DNA of 64,000 bases from Planctomycetota bacterium (GTDB taxonomy: Bacteria; Planctomycetota; UBA1135; GCA-002686595), in NCBI GenBank assembly GCA_002686265.1, contig NZBA01000050.1:1-64000 (forward strand), in the 5' to 3' direction. The translations under genes and the position numbers were made by a program. The notes beneath the pieces were generated by a model that had not been told where the DNA came from, did not search any database, and saw only the letters and a program-made list of their open reading frames with translations. How positions within the stretch are numbered: position 1 is the first letter of the stretch; each line of letters begins with the position of its first letter. This document shows positions 17,481 to 24,915 of this stretch, in pieces.

Positions 17481-18146
17481 TCAGCCGGCTTGCACCAGGT
17501 TCAGGACCGAGAAGAAGTGCAGGGCGCTGCCGAGCAGCACGCACAGGTGCCAGATCGCATGGTGGTACGGCAGGCTGCGCCAGGAGTAGAAGATGATGCC
17601 GCCGGTGTAGGCCAGGCCGCCGGCCAGCAGGAGCTTCAAGCCCGGCGAGTCGAGGTGCTCGATCAAGAGCGGGAGGCAGGCCACGGCCAGCCAGCCGAGG
17701 AAGATGTAGGAGGCCAGGGAAGCCCCTCGGAAGCGGCGCGGGGAGGCGACCTTGAACACGACTCCCGCGATGGCGAGACCCCACACCAGGCCGAACAGTC
17801 CCCAGCCCCAAGGCCCGCGGACGTGCAGCATGAAAGGCGTGTAGGTCCCGGCGATCAGCAAGTAGATCGCGGCGTGGTCCAGGATGCGCAGGGCGTGGTT
17901 GACCCGCGGCGAGAGGATCGAGTGGTAGAGCGTCGAGGCGGTGTAGAGCACCACCAGGGTCGCGCCGAAGATGCTGCAGCCCACCATGGCCCAGGTGTCC
18001 TCGCGCAGGAGCGTGAGCGTCACCAATAGGGTCAGGCCGGCGACGCTCAACAGGGCGCCGATTCCGTGCGTGATGCCGTGCGCGATCTCCTCCCCCCGTG
18101 TGTAGCGCGCGACGGCCACGACTGACTGCTCGTGACATTCTTTCAT
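17481..18146 (-). CDS. Hemolysin III / YqfA family seven-helix membrane protein
   Basis: A 221-residue protein from ATG 18146, the usual length of the family; the upstream extension is not membrane-like. It begins with a cytoplasmic R-G-E-E-I-A-H-G-I-T-H-G-I-G motif and has about seven hydrophobic segments. The conserved S-T-L-Y-H-S and L-D-H-A-A-I-Y-L-L-I-A-G-T-Y-T-P motifs carry the histidine and aspartate residues that bind zinc in the related adiponectin-receptor fold (PAQR/HlyIII). Bacterial members are thought to be membrane hydrolases or to affect membrane fluidity; a haemolytic role is not implied. No functional link with neighbours is evident. Confidence 0.9.
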   Translation of the reverse strand: MKECHEQSVVAVARYTRGEEIAHGITHGIGALLSVAGLTLLVTLTLLREDTWAMVGCSIFGATLVVLYTASTLYHSILSPRVNHALRILDHAAIYLLIAGTYTPFMLHVRGPWGWGLFGLVWGLAIAGVVFKVASPRRFRGASLASYIFLGWLAVACLPLLIEHLDSPGLKLLLAGGLAYTGGIIFYSWRSLPYHHAIWHLCVLLGSALHFFSVLNLVQAG

Positions 18147-18225
18147 TGGGGATACCTGATTGTACACCGGGAGGCTCTCCCGCGGGGGCGTGCGGTCGGC
18201 GGGACTCCCGCGCCGGGCGGGCGCC

Positions 18226-18966
18226 TCAGGGTTCGAAGCGGCGAGTCGAGTGTGGCGGCAGGTCGTCGCTAGCGAGGAGGTCGGCGATCTCGCGCGCCGG
18301 TCCCTCGGCTCCCACCAGGCGTCCCTCGCGCTCGAGATCGATGAAGGCCTCGAGGCAGGGGAAACGCTCGGGGCTGGTCGCCCGGATCTCCTCCTGCATG
18401 GACGTGGCCACGACGTGCGGTGCGTAGGAGACCAGGCGCAGGTCACGGCCGGCGAGGGCGGGCGCCTGGGCGAGCTCCTCGGCCAGGACCGTGCCGGCCA
18501 TGTGCAGGGCGGCCTTGCCGGCGCAGTAAGCCGCCCAGCCCGGTACGGCCGAGGTGGCGGCCCCCGAGGAGAGGTCGACCACGCGCACGGGACAGTCCGG
18601 GGCGTGGCGCAGCACCAGTCCCGCCAGCCAGACGGGAACGGCGACGTTGACCGTCAGGGCTCGCACCGTCGCGGCCAGGTCGAGGTCCTCCACGAGGTCC
18701 GTGCCCAGCACGGCCGCGTTGTTCACCAGACCCACGCGCTCGGCGGCCGCGATGTCCGATGTGGCGGGGAAACCTCCCTCGAACCAGCGCTTGACGGCTC
18801 CGGTGTCGGCTAGGTCCAGGGTCCGGTGGTGGTAGCGCTCGCCGCCGAGCCCGGGCGCCGCGGGACCCCGGGCACAACCCATCACGCGCCAGTCGCGCTC
18901 GAGCAGCTCCCGGGCTACGGCTGCTCCGATCCCGCGGCTGGTTCCGGTGACGATGGCGAGTTGCAT
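18226..18966 (-). CDS. Short-chain dehydrogenase/reductase
   Basis: A 246-residue SDR of classical type. The NAD(P)-binding T-G-T-S-R-G-I-G is at residues 7-14, V-N-N-A-A at ~85, and the catalytic S-S...Y-C-A-G-K triad near 135-155. The basic Arg in the cofactor motif suggests NADPH. Overall it looks closest to the sepiapterin-reductase/YueD group (T-G-T-S-R-G-I-G start, acidic late loop), but the substrate is undefined. It lies 15 bases downstream of the lipoprotein gene that precedes it on the same strand, so the two may be co-transcribed. Confidence 0.88.
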   Translation of the reverse strand: MQLAIVTGTSRGIGAAVARELLERDWRVMGCARGPAAPGLGGERYHHRTLDLADTGAVKRWFEGGFPATSDIAAAERVGLVNNAAVLGTDLVEDLDLAATVRALTVNVAVPVWLAGLVLRHAPDCPVRVVDLSSGAATSAVPGWAAYCAGKAALHMAGTVLAEELAQAPALAGRDLRLVSYAPHVVATSMQEEIRATSPERFPCLEAFIDLEREGRLVGAEGPAREIADLLASDDLPPHSTRRFEP

Positions 18967-18981
18967 GGCGGCAAGGGGCTC

Positions 18982-19614
18982 CTAGAAGCGCGCGAGCTCC
19001 TCGAGTGGGAAGGCGCGCAGCAGCATCTTGAGGCGCGCCGGATTGGCCCATTGGGCGACGCGCGCGCTGGCGCGCAGCTCGATCCGGCCGATCAGGGCGA
19101 AGTAGTGTTTGGTCGCGGGGATGGCGCGGAAGGCGATCGGCTCGCTCTCGGTCGAAGCGCCGGCGGCGGGCGGCGGGCGGTAGAGCAGCTCGTCCTCGCC
19201 CCATGCGAGGAGCTCCTCCTGCGTCAGATCCGAGCGATAGCGCAGGTGGACGCGGGCCTGGGGAACGTGGTCGTCCGCACGGGCCAGGAAGAGCTCGAAG
19301 AAGCGGAAGGAGGTGTTGAACTCGACCTGCCACTCGTGGCCGGCGAAGTCGCCCACGGCCGTGTCGGGGAGCACCTCTCGTAGCAGGGACTCGACCAGAA
19401 CCTGCTCGTCGTCGCTGAGGGGGGAGTTGAGCTCGCTCGTGCGCCGCAGGAGCTCGGCCAGCTCGTCCCGCTCCGCCCGGCGGAGCTCGGCCACACCGGC
19501 GCCGGGGGCGTCGGGGGCGTCGGCGGAACAGCCCGCGCTCTGGAAACCCAGGCCGGTGACCGAGAGCAGGGCGAGGAGGAGCGGCGTGCGCCGGAGGTGG
19601 GGGGGGCGGTTCAT
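18982..19614 (-). CDS. Hypothetical lipoprotein
   Basis: A 210-residue protein with a basic N-terminus, a hydrophobic stretch (residues 11-25) and a candidate lipobox ending at Cys29 (S-A-G-C). The mature protein has an acidic, Arg/Glu-rich helical region (residues ~38-75) followed by a mixed region containing W-Q-V-E-F-N-T-S-F-R-F-F-E-L-F, which could be a small globular domain. No family recognised. It is the first gene of a minus-strand group with the SDR and is divergent from the CRTAC1 gene. Confidence 0.6.
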   Translation of the reverse strand: MNRPPHLRRTPLLLALLSVTGLGFQSAGCSADAPDAPGAGVAELRRAERDELAELLRRTSELNSPLSDDEQVLVESLLREVLPDTAVGDFAGHEWQVEFNTSFRFFELFLARADDHVPQARVHLRYRSDLTQEELLAWGEDELLYRPPPAAGASTESEPIAFRAIPATKHYFALIGRIELRASARVAQWANPARLKMLLRAFPLEELARF

Positions 19615-19881
19615 GCTGGCAGCAGGACGCTGATTCTAGCGCGCTTCGCCGGCAGCCCTCACGCCACGGCGCGCAAACCGGCGGCGCATTTCGCGTGGCC
19701 TGCGCCCGCTCTCGGGGCATCGACCGCCCGCGGCCGTTATGCTCGGTACCTCCTGCCCTTGAGCTCTCAATCCTCCTCCACCCATCGAGCTTCGCGCCGG
19801 AAAGCGCGCACCCTCGGCCCCGCCGGCGCCCCGTTCGCGGGAGGCGCTCACGCCCCGTTGGCGTCGGCGACGAACCTCCGG
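19615..19881. other. Divergent intergenic region, no gene seen
   Basis: This 267-base stretch separates the lipoprotein gene and the CRTAC1 gene. An AT-richer TATGCT (19739-19744) could be a -10 box for the rightward gene, but there is no convincing -35. The CRTAC1 frame is open through this region without a plausible signal peptide, so I treat it as untranslated. Confidence 0.35.
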
Positions 19882-21603
19882 ATGCGCCGGGGGGACCGAC
19901 GGCACGATTGCAGCAGGCGCAGGCTGCTCGCACTCTCGGGTGCGAAGCCGTCGGAGAGAGGCAGGCCGGCCCGAGCCGCCGCCCGGGTCGGCCTCCCGCT
20001 CTTCCTGGCGGTCTGCGCGGCCTGCGGCGGGGGGGAGTCCGGCGCGCGAGGGTGGTTGATCGACGCCACCGCGGCGGTCGGGCTCGACGGGCTCGCCTCG
20101 CGCTCCTTCTCGCGCGCCTATCACATGGCCGACAGCATGGGCGGAGGTTGCGCCCTCTTCGATTTCGATGGTGACGGCGACCTGGATCTGTACTTGGTGC
20201 GCGGCGGCTCGGGCGGTGCGGGGGCGGCCAATCTGCTCTTGAGTCAAGGAGCGGGCGGACGCTTCGCGCCCGTCCCCGGTGGCGCGGGAACCGCCGACGA
20301 GGGCTGCGGAATGGGCGTCGCCGTGGGCGATCTCGACAACGACGGCGACCTCGACCTCTACCTGACCAACTTGGGGCCGGATCGCCTATTCAGGAACGAC
20401 GGCGACGGTCGTTTCGAGGAGATCTCCGAGGCAGCGGGAGTGGCGACCGCCGGCTGGGGCGCCTCGGCCGGTTTCTTCGACTACGACGGCGACGGGCTCC
20501 TCGACCTGTTCGTGACTCGCTACCTCGAGTACGACCACGAAGCGGCCCGCCGCGGCTCGGACGGTTTGACCGACTTCCCCGGTCCGCAACGCTTCGCCGG
20601 TCTCGCCGACGTCCTCTATCGCAACCAGGGCGACGGGACCTTCCGCGACGTGAGCGCCGAGACCGGCATCGCCGGCCGCGTGGGCAAGGGGCTCGGCCTC
20701 GCGCTGGGCGACCTCGACGGGGACGGGCGCCCGGACGTCTACGTGGCCAATGACGGGGAGGCGAACTTCGCCTGGATGCAGGTCGTCGCGGGGCGCTTCG
20801 AGGAGCGCGCCCTCGCCTTGGGTCTGGCGCTCAACGCCCTCGGACGGGCGGAGGCGGGCATGGGCGTGGCTGCGGGGGACCTGGACGGAGACGGCCACGA
20901 GGAGCTCCTCGTGACCCACCTGACCGGGGAGACCAACACCCTCTACCGCCGCGGGAGCGCGGGCGCCTTCGCGGACGTGACGCGCGGCAGCGGGCTGGGG
21001 GCCTCGAGCAGCGACCGCACCGGATTCGGCGCGGACTTCCTCGATCTGGAGCTCGACGGCGATCTCGATCTGGTAGTGGCCGACGGGCGCATCCAGCGTG
21101 GTCTGACGCCCGCGGGGGCCTCGGGCGAGTGGGCACCTTACGCCGAGCCGGACCTGGTCTACCTGAACGACGGCTCCGGCCGCTTCCAGGTGGCGGGGGA
21201 TGTCATGATCGGTGTCGCCGGCGTCGGACGCGCCCTGGCGACGGGGGACGTTGACGGCGACGGAGACGTCGACCTGGTGGAGACCTTCGCCGACGGTTCC
21301 GTGCGCTTCTTGCGGAATGAGGCCCCGCGCCGCGGGCGCTTGCTCGCCCTGCGTCCCTGGGATCCCGAGCTCGGCCGCGAGGTGCCCGGTGCGGTGGTGA
21401 TGGTCGAGAGCGCCGGCCGCCTTCAGGTGCGGACCCTCACCCGCTGCCGAGGCTATCTCGCGAGCGGCGACGGCGTCGTATACTTCGGTCTGACCGCCGC
21501 GATCGACAGCCTGCGCGTGCGCTGGCCCGATGGTCAGAGCGAGTCCTTCGACCCACCGCTCACCGCCGAGCCTCGCGTGCTCGTGAAGGGAACCGGATCG
21601 TGA
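19882..21603 (+). CDS. CRTAC1-like FG-GAP repeat protein with ASPIC/UnbV C-terminus
   Basis: About 574 residues from ATG 19882; the start is uncertain because the n-region before the hydrophobic segment (L-P-L-F-L-A-V-C-A-A-C, possible lipobox) is unusually long and basic. The body carries at least six FG-GAP-type calcium loops of the form D-x-D-G-D-G-x-x-D-L (for example near residues 93, 150 and 200), predicting a seven-bladed beta-propeller. The C-terminal ~90 residues match the ASPIC/UnbV domain (R-G-Y-L-A-S-G-D ... R-V-R-W-P-D-G). It is a secreted or lipid-anchored calcium-binding protein, coupled by GTGA to a TPR lipoprotein gene, a pairing I regard as common for this family. Confidence 0.82.
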   Translation: MRRGDRRHDCSRRRLLALSGAKPSERGRPARAAARVGLPLFLAVCAACGGGESGARGWLIDATAAVGLDGLASRSFSRAYHMADSMGGGCALFDFDGDGDLDLYLVRGGSGGAGAANLLLSQGAGGRFAPVPGGAGTADEGCGMGVAVGDLDNDGDLDLYLTNLGPDRLFRNDGDGRFEEISEAAGVATAGWGASAGFFDYDGDGLLDLFVTRYLEYDHEAARRGSDGLTDFPGPQRFAGLADVLYRNQGDGTFRDVSAETGIAGRVGKGLGLALGDLDGDGRPDVYVANDGEANFAWMQVVAGRFEERALALGLALNALGRAEAGMGVAAGDLDGDGHEELLVTHLTGETNTLYRRGSAGAFADVTRGSGLGASSSDRTGFGADFLDLELDGDLDLVVADGRIQRGLTPAGASGEWAPYAEPDLVYLNDGSGRFQVAGDVMIGVAGVGRALATGDVDGDGDVDLVETFADGSVRFLRNEAPRRGRLLALRPWDPELGREVPGAVVMVESAGRLQVRTLTRCRGYLASGDGVVYFGLTAAIDSLRVRWPDGQSESFDPPLTAEPRVLVKGTGS

Positions 21604-23375
21604 CGCATCGAATGTCCCGCTGCACCTCGCTCTTCCTGGTGGGGACCGGGTTGGTGACCGTTCTCTTCGGCTGCGGCGGCGCTCCCGCCGGCCCGCGCCC
21701 GCCCGCCGTCGAGGCGCAGGCCCTCGAGCCCGCCGTTGCGGCCCTGGTGGCCGAGCGCGGCGCCGCTGTGGAGGCCGCGCCGGAAGCCGCCGCCGCCTGG
21801 GGCGAGTTGGGGATTGCCTTCGATGTGCACGCGATGCTGCCCGAGGCTGTGGCCTGCTACCGCGAGGCCGCGCGCCTGGCGCCCGAGGAGTTTCGCTGGG
21901 CGTACTTCCTGGGGCTCGCCTTGCGTGTCGGAGACCAAGCCGCCGCCCTCGACCAGCTGGAGGCGGCCGCGGGCCTGCGCGATGGGCACGCGCCGCTCTA
22001 CTTCCACCTCGGCCACGGAGCTCTGCAGCTCGAGCGGCTCGACAGTGCTCGGACGGCCTTTGCGCGCGCGGTCGAGCTCGACTCCTCGCTGCCCGCGGCC
22101 CACCTCGGCCTAGCGAAGGTCGCCCTGGGGCGCGACGAACCGCAGGCGGCTCGCGCGCACATCGCGCGCGCTCACGGGGGAACCCTGCGGACGGGGGAGG
22201 CCCACGGGTTGTCGGCCGAGGTCGCGCGTCGGCTCGGAGAGACGGAGGAGGCGGCGCGCCAGGCGGAGCTGGCCGGCGCGGCACCCGGCCACGAGCCGGT
22301 GGCCGATCCCGAGCGCGATCACCTCGGCTGGGTCCACGGCCGCAGCCTGCGCTGGCGGAGGGCACAGAGCGAGCGCTACCTGCGGCGCGGCGAGCCCGAG
22401 GCCGCCCTAGCGATCTGGACCGAGGCTCTCGCGACCGAGCCGAACTCCGCGCGCCTGTGGGAGGCGCAGGCGCTGTGTCAACAGACCGCGGGACACGCCG
22501 ACGGCGCGCAGGAGAGCTACCGCAAGGCCGTCGAGCTGGAGCCCGAGGCCGCACGCATGCACCTGGCCCTGGGGAACCTCCTGGCCCAGCGCGGTGACCT
22601 GCAAGGTGGGATCGCCTCCGTAGAGCGCGCCCTCGAGATCGATGGCGGGCTGCACGAAGCGGCCAACATGCTGGGCGTGTTGCTCTTGGAAGCGGGGGAG
22701 GCCGAGCGCGGCCTGGAGCTGCTCTCGAGCAGTTCGCGAGCCTTGCCGAGCAGCCCCGACGCGGCCTTCAACCTGGCCATGGGCTACAAGGGCCTCGACC
22801 GCGTGGCCGAGGCCGAGGCGACCCTGGACGCCCTACTCGCGCTCCAACCCGACTTCAGCCGCGCCCTCTACGAGCGCGGGATCCTGCGCGGGAGCGGCGG
22901 GCGCCTGGCGGAGGCCATCGAGGACTTCGAGCGCGTCGTGGCCGAGGAGCCTCAGCTCTCCGCCGCCTACACCAGCCTGGCTCGCGCCCAGGCGGACCTG
23001 GGCCGCTTCGCCGCGAGCGCGGCGACCCTGCGCGCGGGCGTGGCGCGCGTGCGGATGGACCCCTTCACCCGCGGGCAACTCGCTTGGCTGCTCGCCACCT
23101 GTCCCGACGAGGCGGTGCGCGACGGCACCGAGGCGGTGCGGCTCGGGCGCTGGCTGTGCGAGGGGACGCGCTACCTCGATCCCAACGCCCTGCAGATTCT
23201 GGCCGGAGCCCTGGCCGAGGTCGGGGAGTTCTCCGAGGCGATCGAGACCGCCGAGAAGGCCATCGCCGAGGCGCGCAAGATGGACGGCAACCCGCTCCTC
23301 GCGGAGTTCGTGGCCAAGGTGGAGGCCCACCTCGCGCAGTATCGCGCAGGGCGGGCCGTCCGTTCGGATTCCTGA
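21600..23375 (+). CDS. TPR-repeat lipoprotein
   Basis: A 591-residue protein from GTG 21600, which overlaps the CRTAC1 stop (GTGA). The leader ends in L-F-G-C (Cys25), a good lipobox, so the protein should be lipid-anchored. The rest is TPR repeats, with repeated A-L-x-L-x-P-x-x-x-x-A-x-x-x-L-G/A units from about residue 55 to 570, e.g. A-L-E-I-D-G-G-L-H-E-A. It probably acts as a scaffold for its CRTAC1-like neighbour, although the interaction is inferred from gene order. The C-terminus lies only 7 bases from the end of the convergent HMA gene. Confidence 0.85.
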   Translation: MTHRMSRCTSLFLVGTGLVTVLFGCGGAPAGPRPPAVEAQALEPAVAALVAERGAAVEAAPEAAAAWGELGIAFDVHAMLPEAVACYREAARLAPEEFRWAYFLGLALRVGDQAAALDQLEAAAGLRDGHAPLYFHLGHGALQLERLDSARTAFARAVELDSSLPAAHLGLAKVALGRDEPQAARAHIARAHGGTLRTGEAHGLSAEVARRLGETEEAARQAELAGAAPGHEPVADPERDHLGWVHGRSLRWRRAQSERYLRRGEPEAALAIWTEALATEPNSARLWEAQALCQQTAGHADGAQESYRKAVELEPEAARMHLALGNLLAQRGDLQGGIASVERALEIDGGLHEAANMLGVLLLEAGEAERGLELLSSSSRALPSSPDAAFNLAMGYKGLDRVAEAEATLDALLALQPDFSRALYERGILRGSGGRLAEAIEDFERVVAEEPQLSAAYTSLARAQADLGRFAASAATLRAGVARVRMDPFTRGQLAWLLATCPDEAVRDGTEAVRLGRWLCEGTRYLDPNALQILAGALAEVGEFSEAIETAEKAIAEARKMDGNPLLAEFVAKVEAHLAQYRAGRAVRSDS

Positions 23376-23382
23376 GCTCCGG

Positions 23383-23688
23383 CTACTCGCCCGGAACGCT
23401 GGCCGTGAACTTGGTGCCCTCGAGGGCGCCGATGAGGGCTGCCGTGTTCGGGGCCGAGGAGCAGGTCACGATGGCGCAGCTGGCGCCGTAGTCGATCTCC
23501 ACGCCTTCGACGCCTTCAACGGAGGCGAGTGCAGACTGCACCGCCGGGGGGCAGTTGACCCTTCATGTCATGCCCGAGATGTCGAGGGTGACGGTCTGAG
23601 AATCCTCGACTTCGTAGTTCTGTTCGCTGCTGCAGGCGCTCAGGCCCGCGGCCCCGAGGGCCAGCAGCACGGTCAAGAAGAGACGCAT
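23383..23688 (-). CDS. HMA-domain lipoprotein with in-frame TGA; candidate selenoprotein
   Basis: ATG 23688 is preceded by AAAGGA. Codons 1-41 encode a lipoprotein leader (A-G-L-S-A-C, Cys19) and the first HMA strand, ending I-S-G-M-T. Codon 42 is TGA (23563-23565). The frame then stays open for 59 codons to TAG at 23383-23385. It reads R-V-N-C-P-P-A-V, then G-V-E-G-V-E-I-D-Y, then A-L-E-G-T-K-F-T-A, which is the complete second part of a heavy-metal-associated ferredoxin-like fold. The TGA falls at the first residue of the metal/redox motif (U-x-x-x-C, where the family has Cys). A SECIS-like hairpin follows at the right distance. I read it as a 101-residue selenoprotein, exported and lipid-anchored, probably binding a soft metal or acting in thiol/selenol redox. 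The alternatives are a nonsense mutation or a sequencing error. Confidence 0.78.
23524..23545 (-). promoter_or_regulatory. Bacterial SECIS-like hairpin downstream of the in-frame TGA
   Basis: In the mRNA, read on the minus strand, GGCG pairs with CGCC and GUGCA pairs with UGCAC, giving 9 base pairs with a single bulged U on the 3' side and a GUC apical loop. The loop begins with G then U, the bases SelB needs in known bacterial SECIS elements. The loop G lies 27 bases after the UGA, inside the usual 16-37 base range. The core UGCA-GUC-UGCA differs from the E. coli fdhF core (UGCA-GGUC-UGCA) by one G. Confidence 0.75.
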
Positions 23689-23695
23689 CGGTTTG

Positions 23696-23701
23696 TCCTT
23701 T
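23696..23701 (-). promoter_or_regulatory. Ribosome binding site deciding the HMA gene start
   Basis: On the minus strand AAAGGA lies 7 bases before ATG 23688. It selects the start that yields a clean lipoprotein signal peptide, over the 48-codon longer open frame. Confidence 0.6.
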
Positions 23702-23873
23702 GCCTTGGGTCGATGGAAGCGGGGGCTCGGTCCCCGGGCACGATACAGAGTACTCGCTCTTGGGCATTCGCCGGTTCCCGCGGAATGTGACACTCTTCCG
23801 GGGCCGCCGGCGAGCTTACGGATTCGTGACAAGGCCCTCGACGGCGCGGGGCGAGGGGTGGGAAGATCCGGGG

Positions 23874-24593
23874 ATGACGAGACTCCTGTTGGGAAGCGGG
23901 GGCTACCGCAGCTCCGAGCGGCGGGACCTGCTCCTCGGAGCCATGCGCGATCACTTCGCGGGTGTGGGGCGCATCCTCTTCGTGCCCTACGCCGTGGGCG
24001 ATCACGACGCAGTCGTGAGCGCGATGAGCGAGAAGGGCTTCGGCGCCGGCTTCCCTCTCGACGGTCTCCACCGTCACACCGATCCGGTGGCGGCGATCGA
24101 GCAGGCGGAGGCGTTGTACGTCGGCGGCGGCAACAGTTTTCGCCTCGCCGACGCCCTGCAGCGCCTCGAGCTGCTCGATCCCATCCGCCGGCGCGTGGCC
24201 GAGGGGATGCCCTACATGGGCGTGAGCGCCGGGAGCAACGTCGCCTGCCCGACCCTTTGCACGACCAACGACATGCCGATCGTGCAACCGAGCTCCTTCG
24301 AGACCCTCGGCCTGATCGACTTTCAGATCAACCCGCACTACTTCGCCGGCCAGGTCCTCGTGCGCGTCGGCGACGAGCTGCATGAGCACTTCGGGGAGAC
24401 CCGCGACGACCGGATCCGCGAGTACCACGAGCTCAACGAGCGCCCCGTGCTCGGACTCTGGGAGGGCACGCACCTGTGCATCAACGACGGCCGCGTCGAG
24501 CTCCTCGGAGGTCGAGCGCGCCTCTTCCGGGCCGGGGAGGCACCCATCGACGTCGACGCGGCCGACGATCTTGACGCGCTCCTACGTTCCTAG
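23874..24593 (+). CDS. pepE: Peptidase E (alpha-aspartyl dipeptidase, family S51)
   Basis: A 239-residue protein from ATG 23874, close to E. coli PepE in length (229). The nucleophile Ser118 lies in G-V-S-A-G-S-N, His155 in I-N-P-H-Y-F and Asp133 in T-N-D-M-P, matching the Ser/His/Asp set of the S51 family almost position for position. G-G-G-N-S-F near 84-89 is also a family motif. The cytoplasmic enzyme splits Asp-X dipeptides. It is transcribed away from the HMA lipoprotein gene. The stop codon TAG forms the first bases of a dispersed repeat. Confidence 0.93.
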   Translation: MTRLLLGSGGYRSSERRDLLLGAMRDHFAGVGRILFVPYAVGDHDAVVSAMSEKGFGAGFPLDGLHRHTDPVAAIEQAEALYVGGGNSFRLADALQRLELLDPIRRRVAEGMPYMGVSAGSNVACPTLCTTNDMPIVQPSSFETLGLIDFQINPHYFAGQVLVRVGDELHEHFGETRDDRIREYHELNERPVLGLWEGTHLCINDGRVELLGGRARLFRAGEAPIDVDAADDLDALLRS

Positions 24594-24860
24594 CAGCCCG
24601 CAGGAAGGACGGCCTACCCCGACTCCGCCTCTCCGCTCCTGAGGCGTCGGGCTCGTCGATCCGTGCTCGACGGTCCTTCGGGAGCGCCTGCCCCGTCGCG
24701 ACTCCGCCCCCCTTGCAGCGACGAAGAGGTCTTCGTCTCACCACGGGCTCTCCCCTTGCGGGCTGCCCGGCCGCGGCGCGTGCCCGGCGCCCGGGGCGAG
24801 CGGGATTCCGCGGCAGCTGCTAAGCTGGGATTCCCCGCCAGATAGGCGTTTCCGAGCACT
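24591..24860. repeat. Dispersed intergenic repeat, copy A
   Basis: Fills most of the gap between pepE and the next gene. It begins TAGCAGCCCG, includes CCGTGCTCGA (24661-24670) and GGTCC, then the inverted repeat at 24720-24737, and ends with a CGGGATT...GCTGGGATT segment. The same elements in the same order, about 70% identical by eye, recur at 56675-56945. No coding capacity is convincing in it. Confidence 0.65.
24720..24737. repeat. Perfect inverted repeat inside repeat copy A
   Basis: GACGAAGA, two G, then TCTTCGTC: 8-base arms with a 2-base spacer. In an RNA it would fold into a short hairpin. No T-run follows, so it is not an obvious intrinsic terminator. The equivalent position in copy B (56805-56822) keeps the arms with one changed pair. 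Confidence 0.6.
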
Positions 24861-24915
24861 CAGCGCCCGCGGCGCGGTGCCGTGGCCGCCTCCGCAGACG
24901 GCGGATCCCCCCCCC

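Noticed and set aside
23541..23562. Alternative hairpin CUGC/GCAG closer to the UGA as the SECIS
   Set aside because: Only about six pairs with a mismatch and its loop G is poorly placed; the overlapping GGCG-GUGCA hairpin is far stronger.
23563..23688. Treating the HMA gene as a finished 41-residue protein
   Set aside because: The TGA falls at a conserved motif, homology continues in frame for 59 codons, and a SECIS-like hairpin follows; a natural stop there is the less likely reading.
24594..24915. tRNA or small RNA gene after pepE
   Set aside because: No cloverleaf or T-loop sequence seen; the region is explained by the dispersed repeat.
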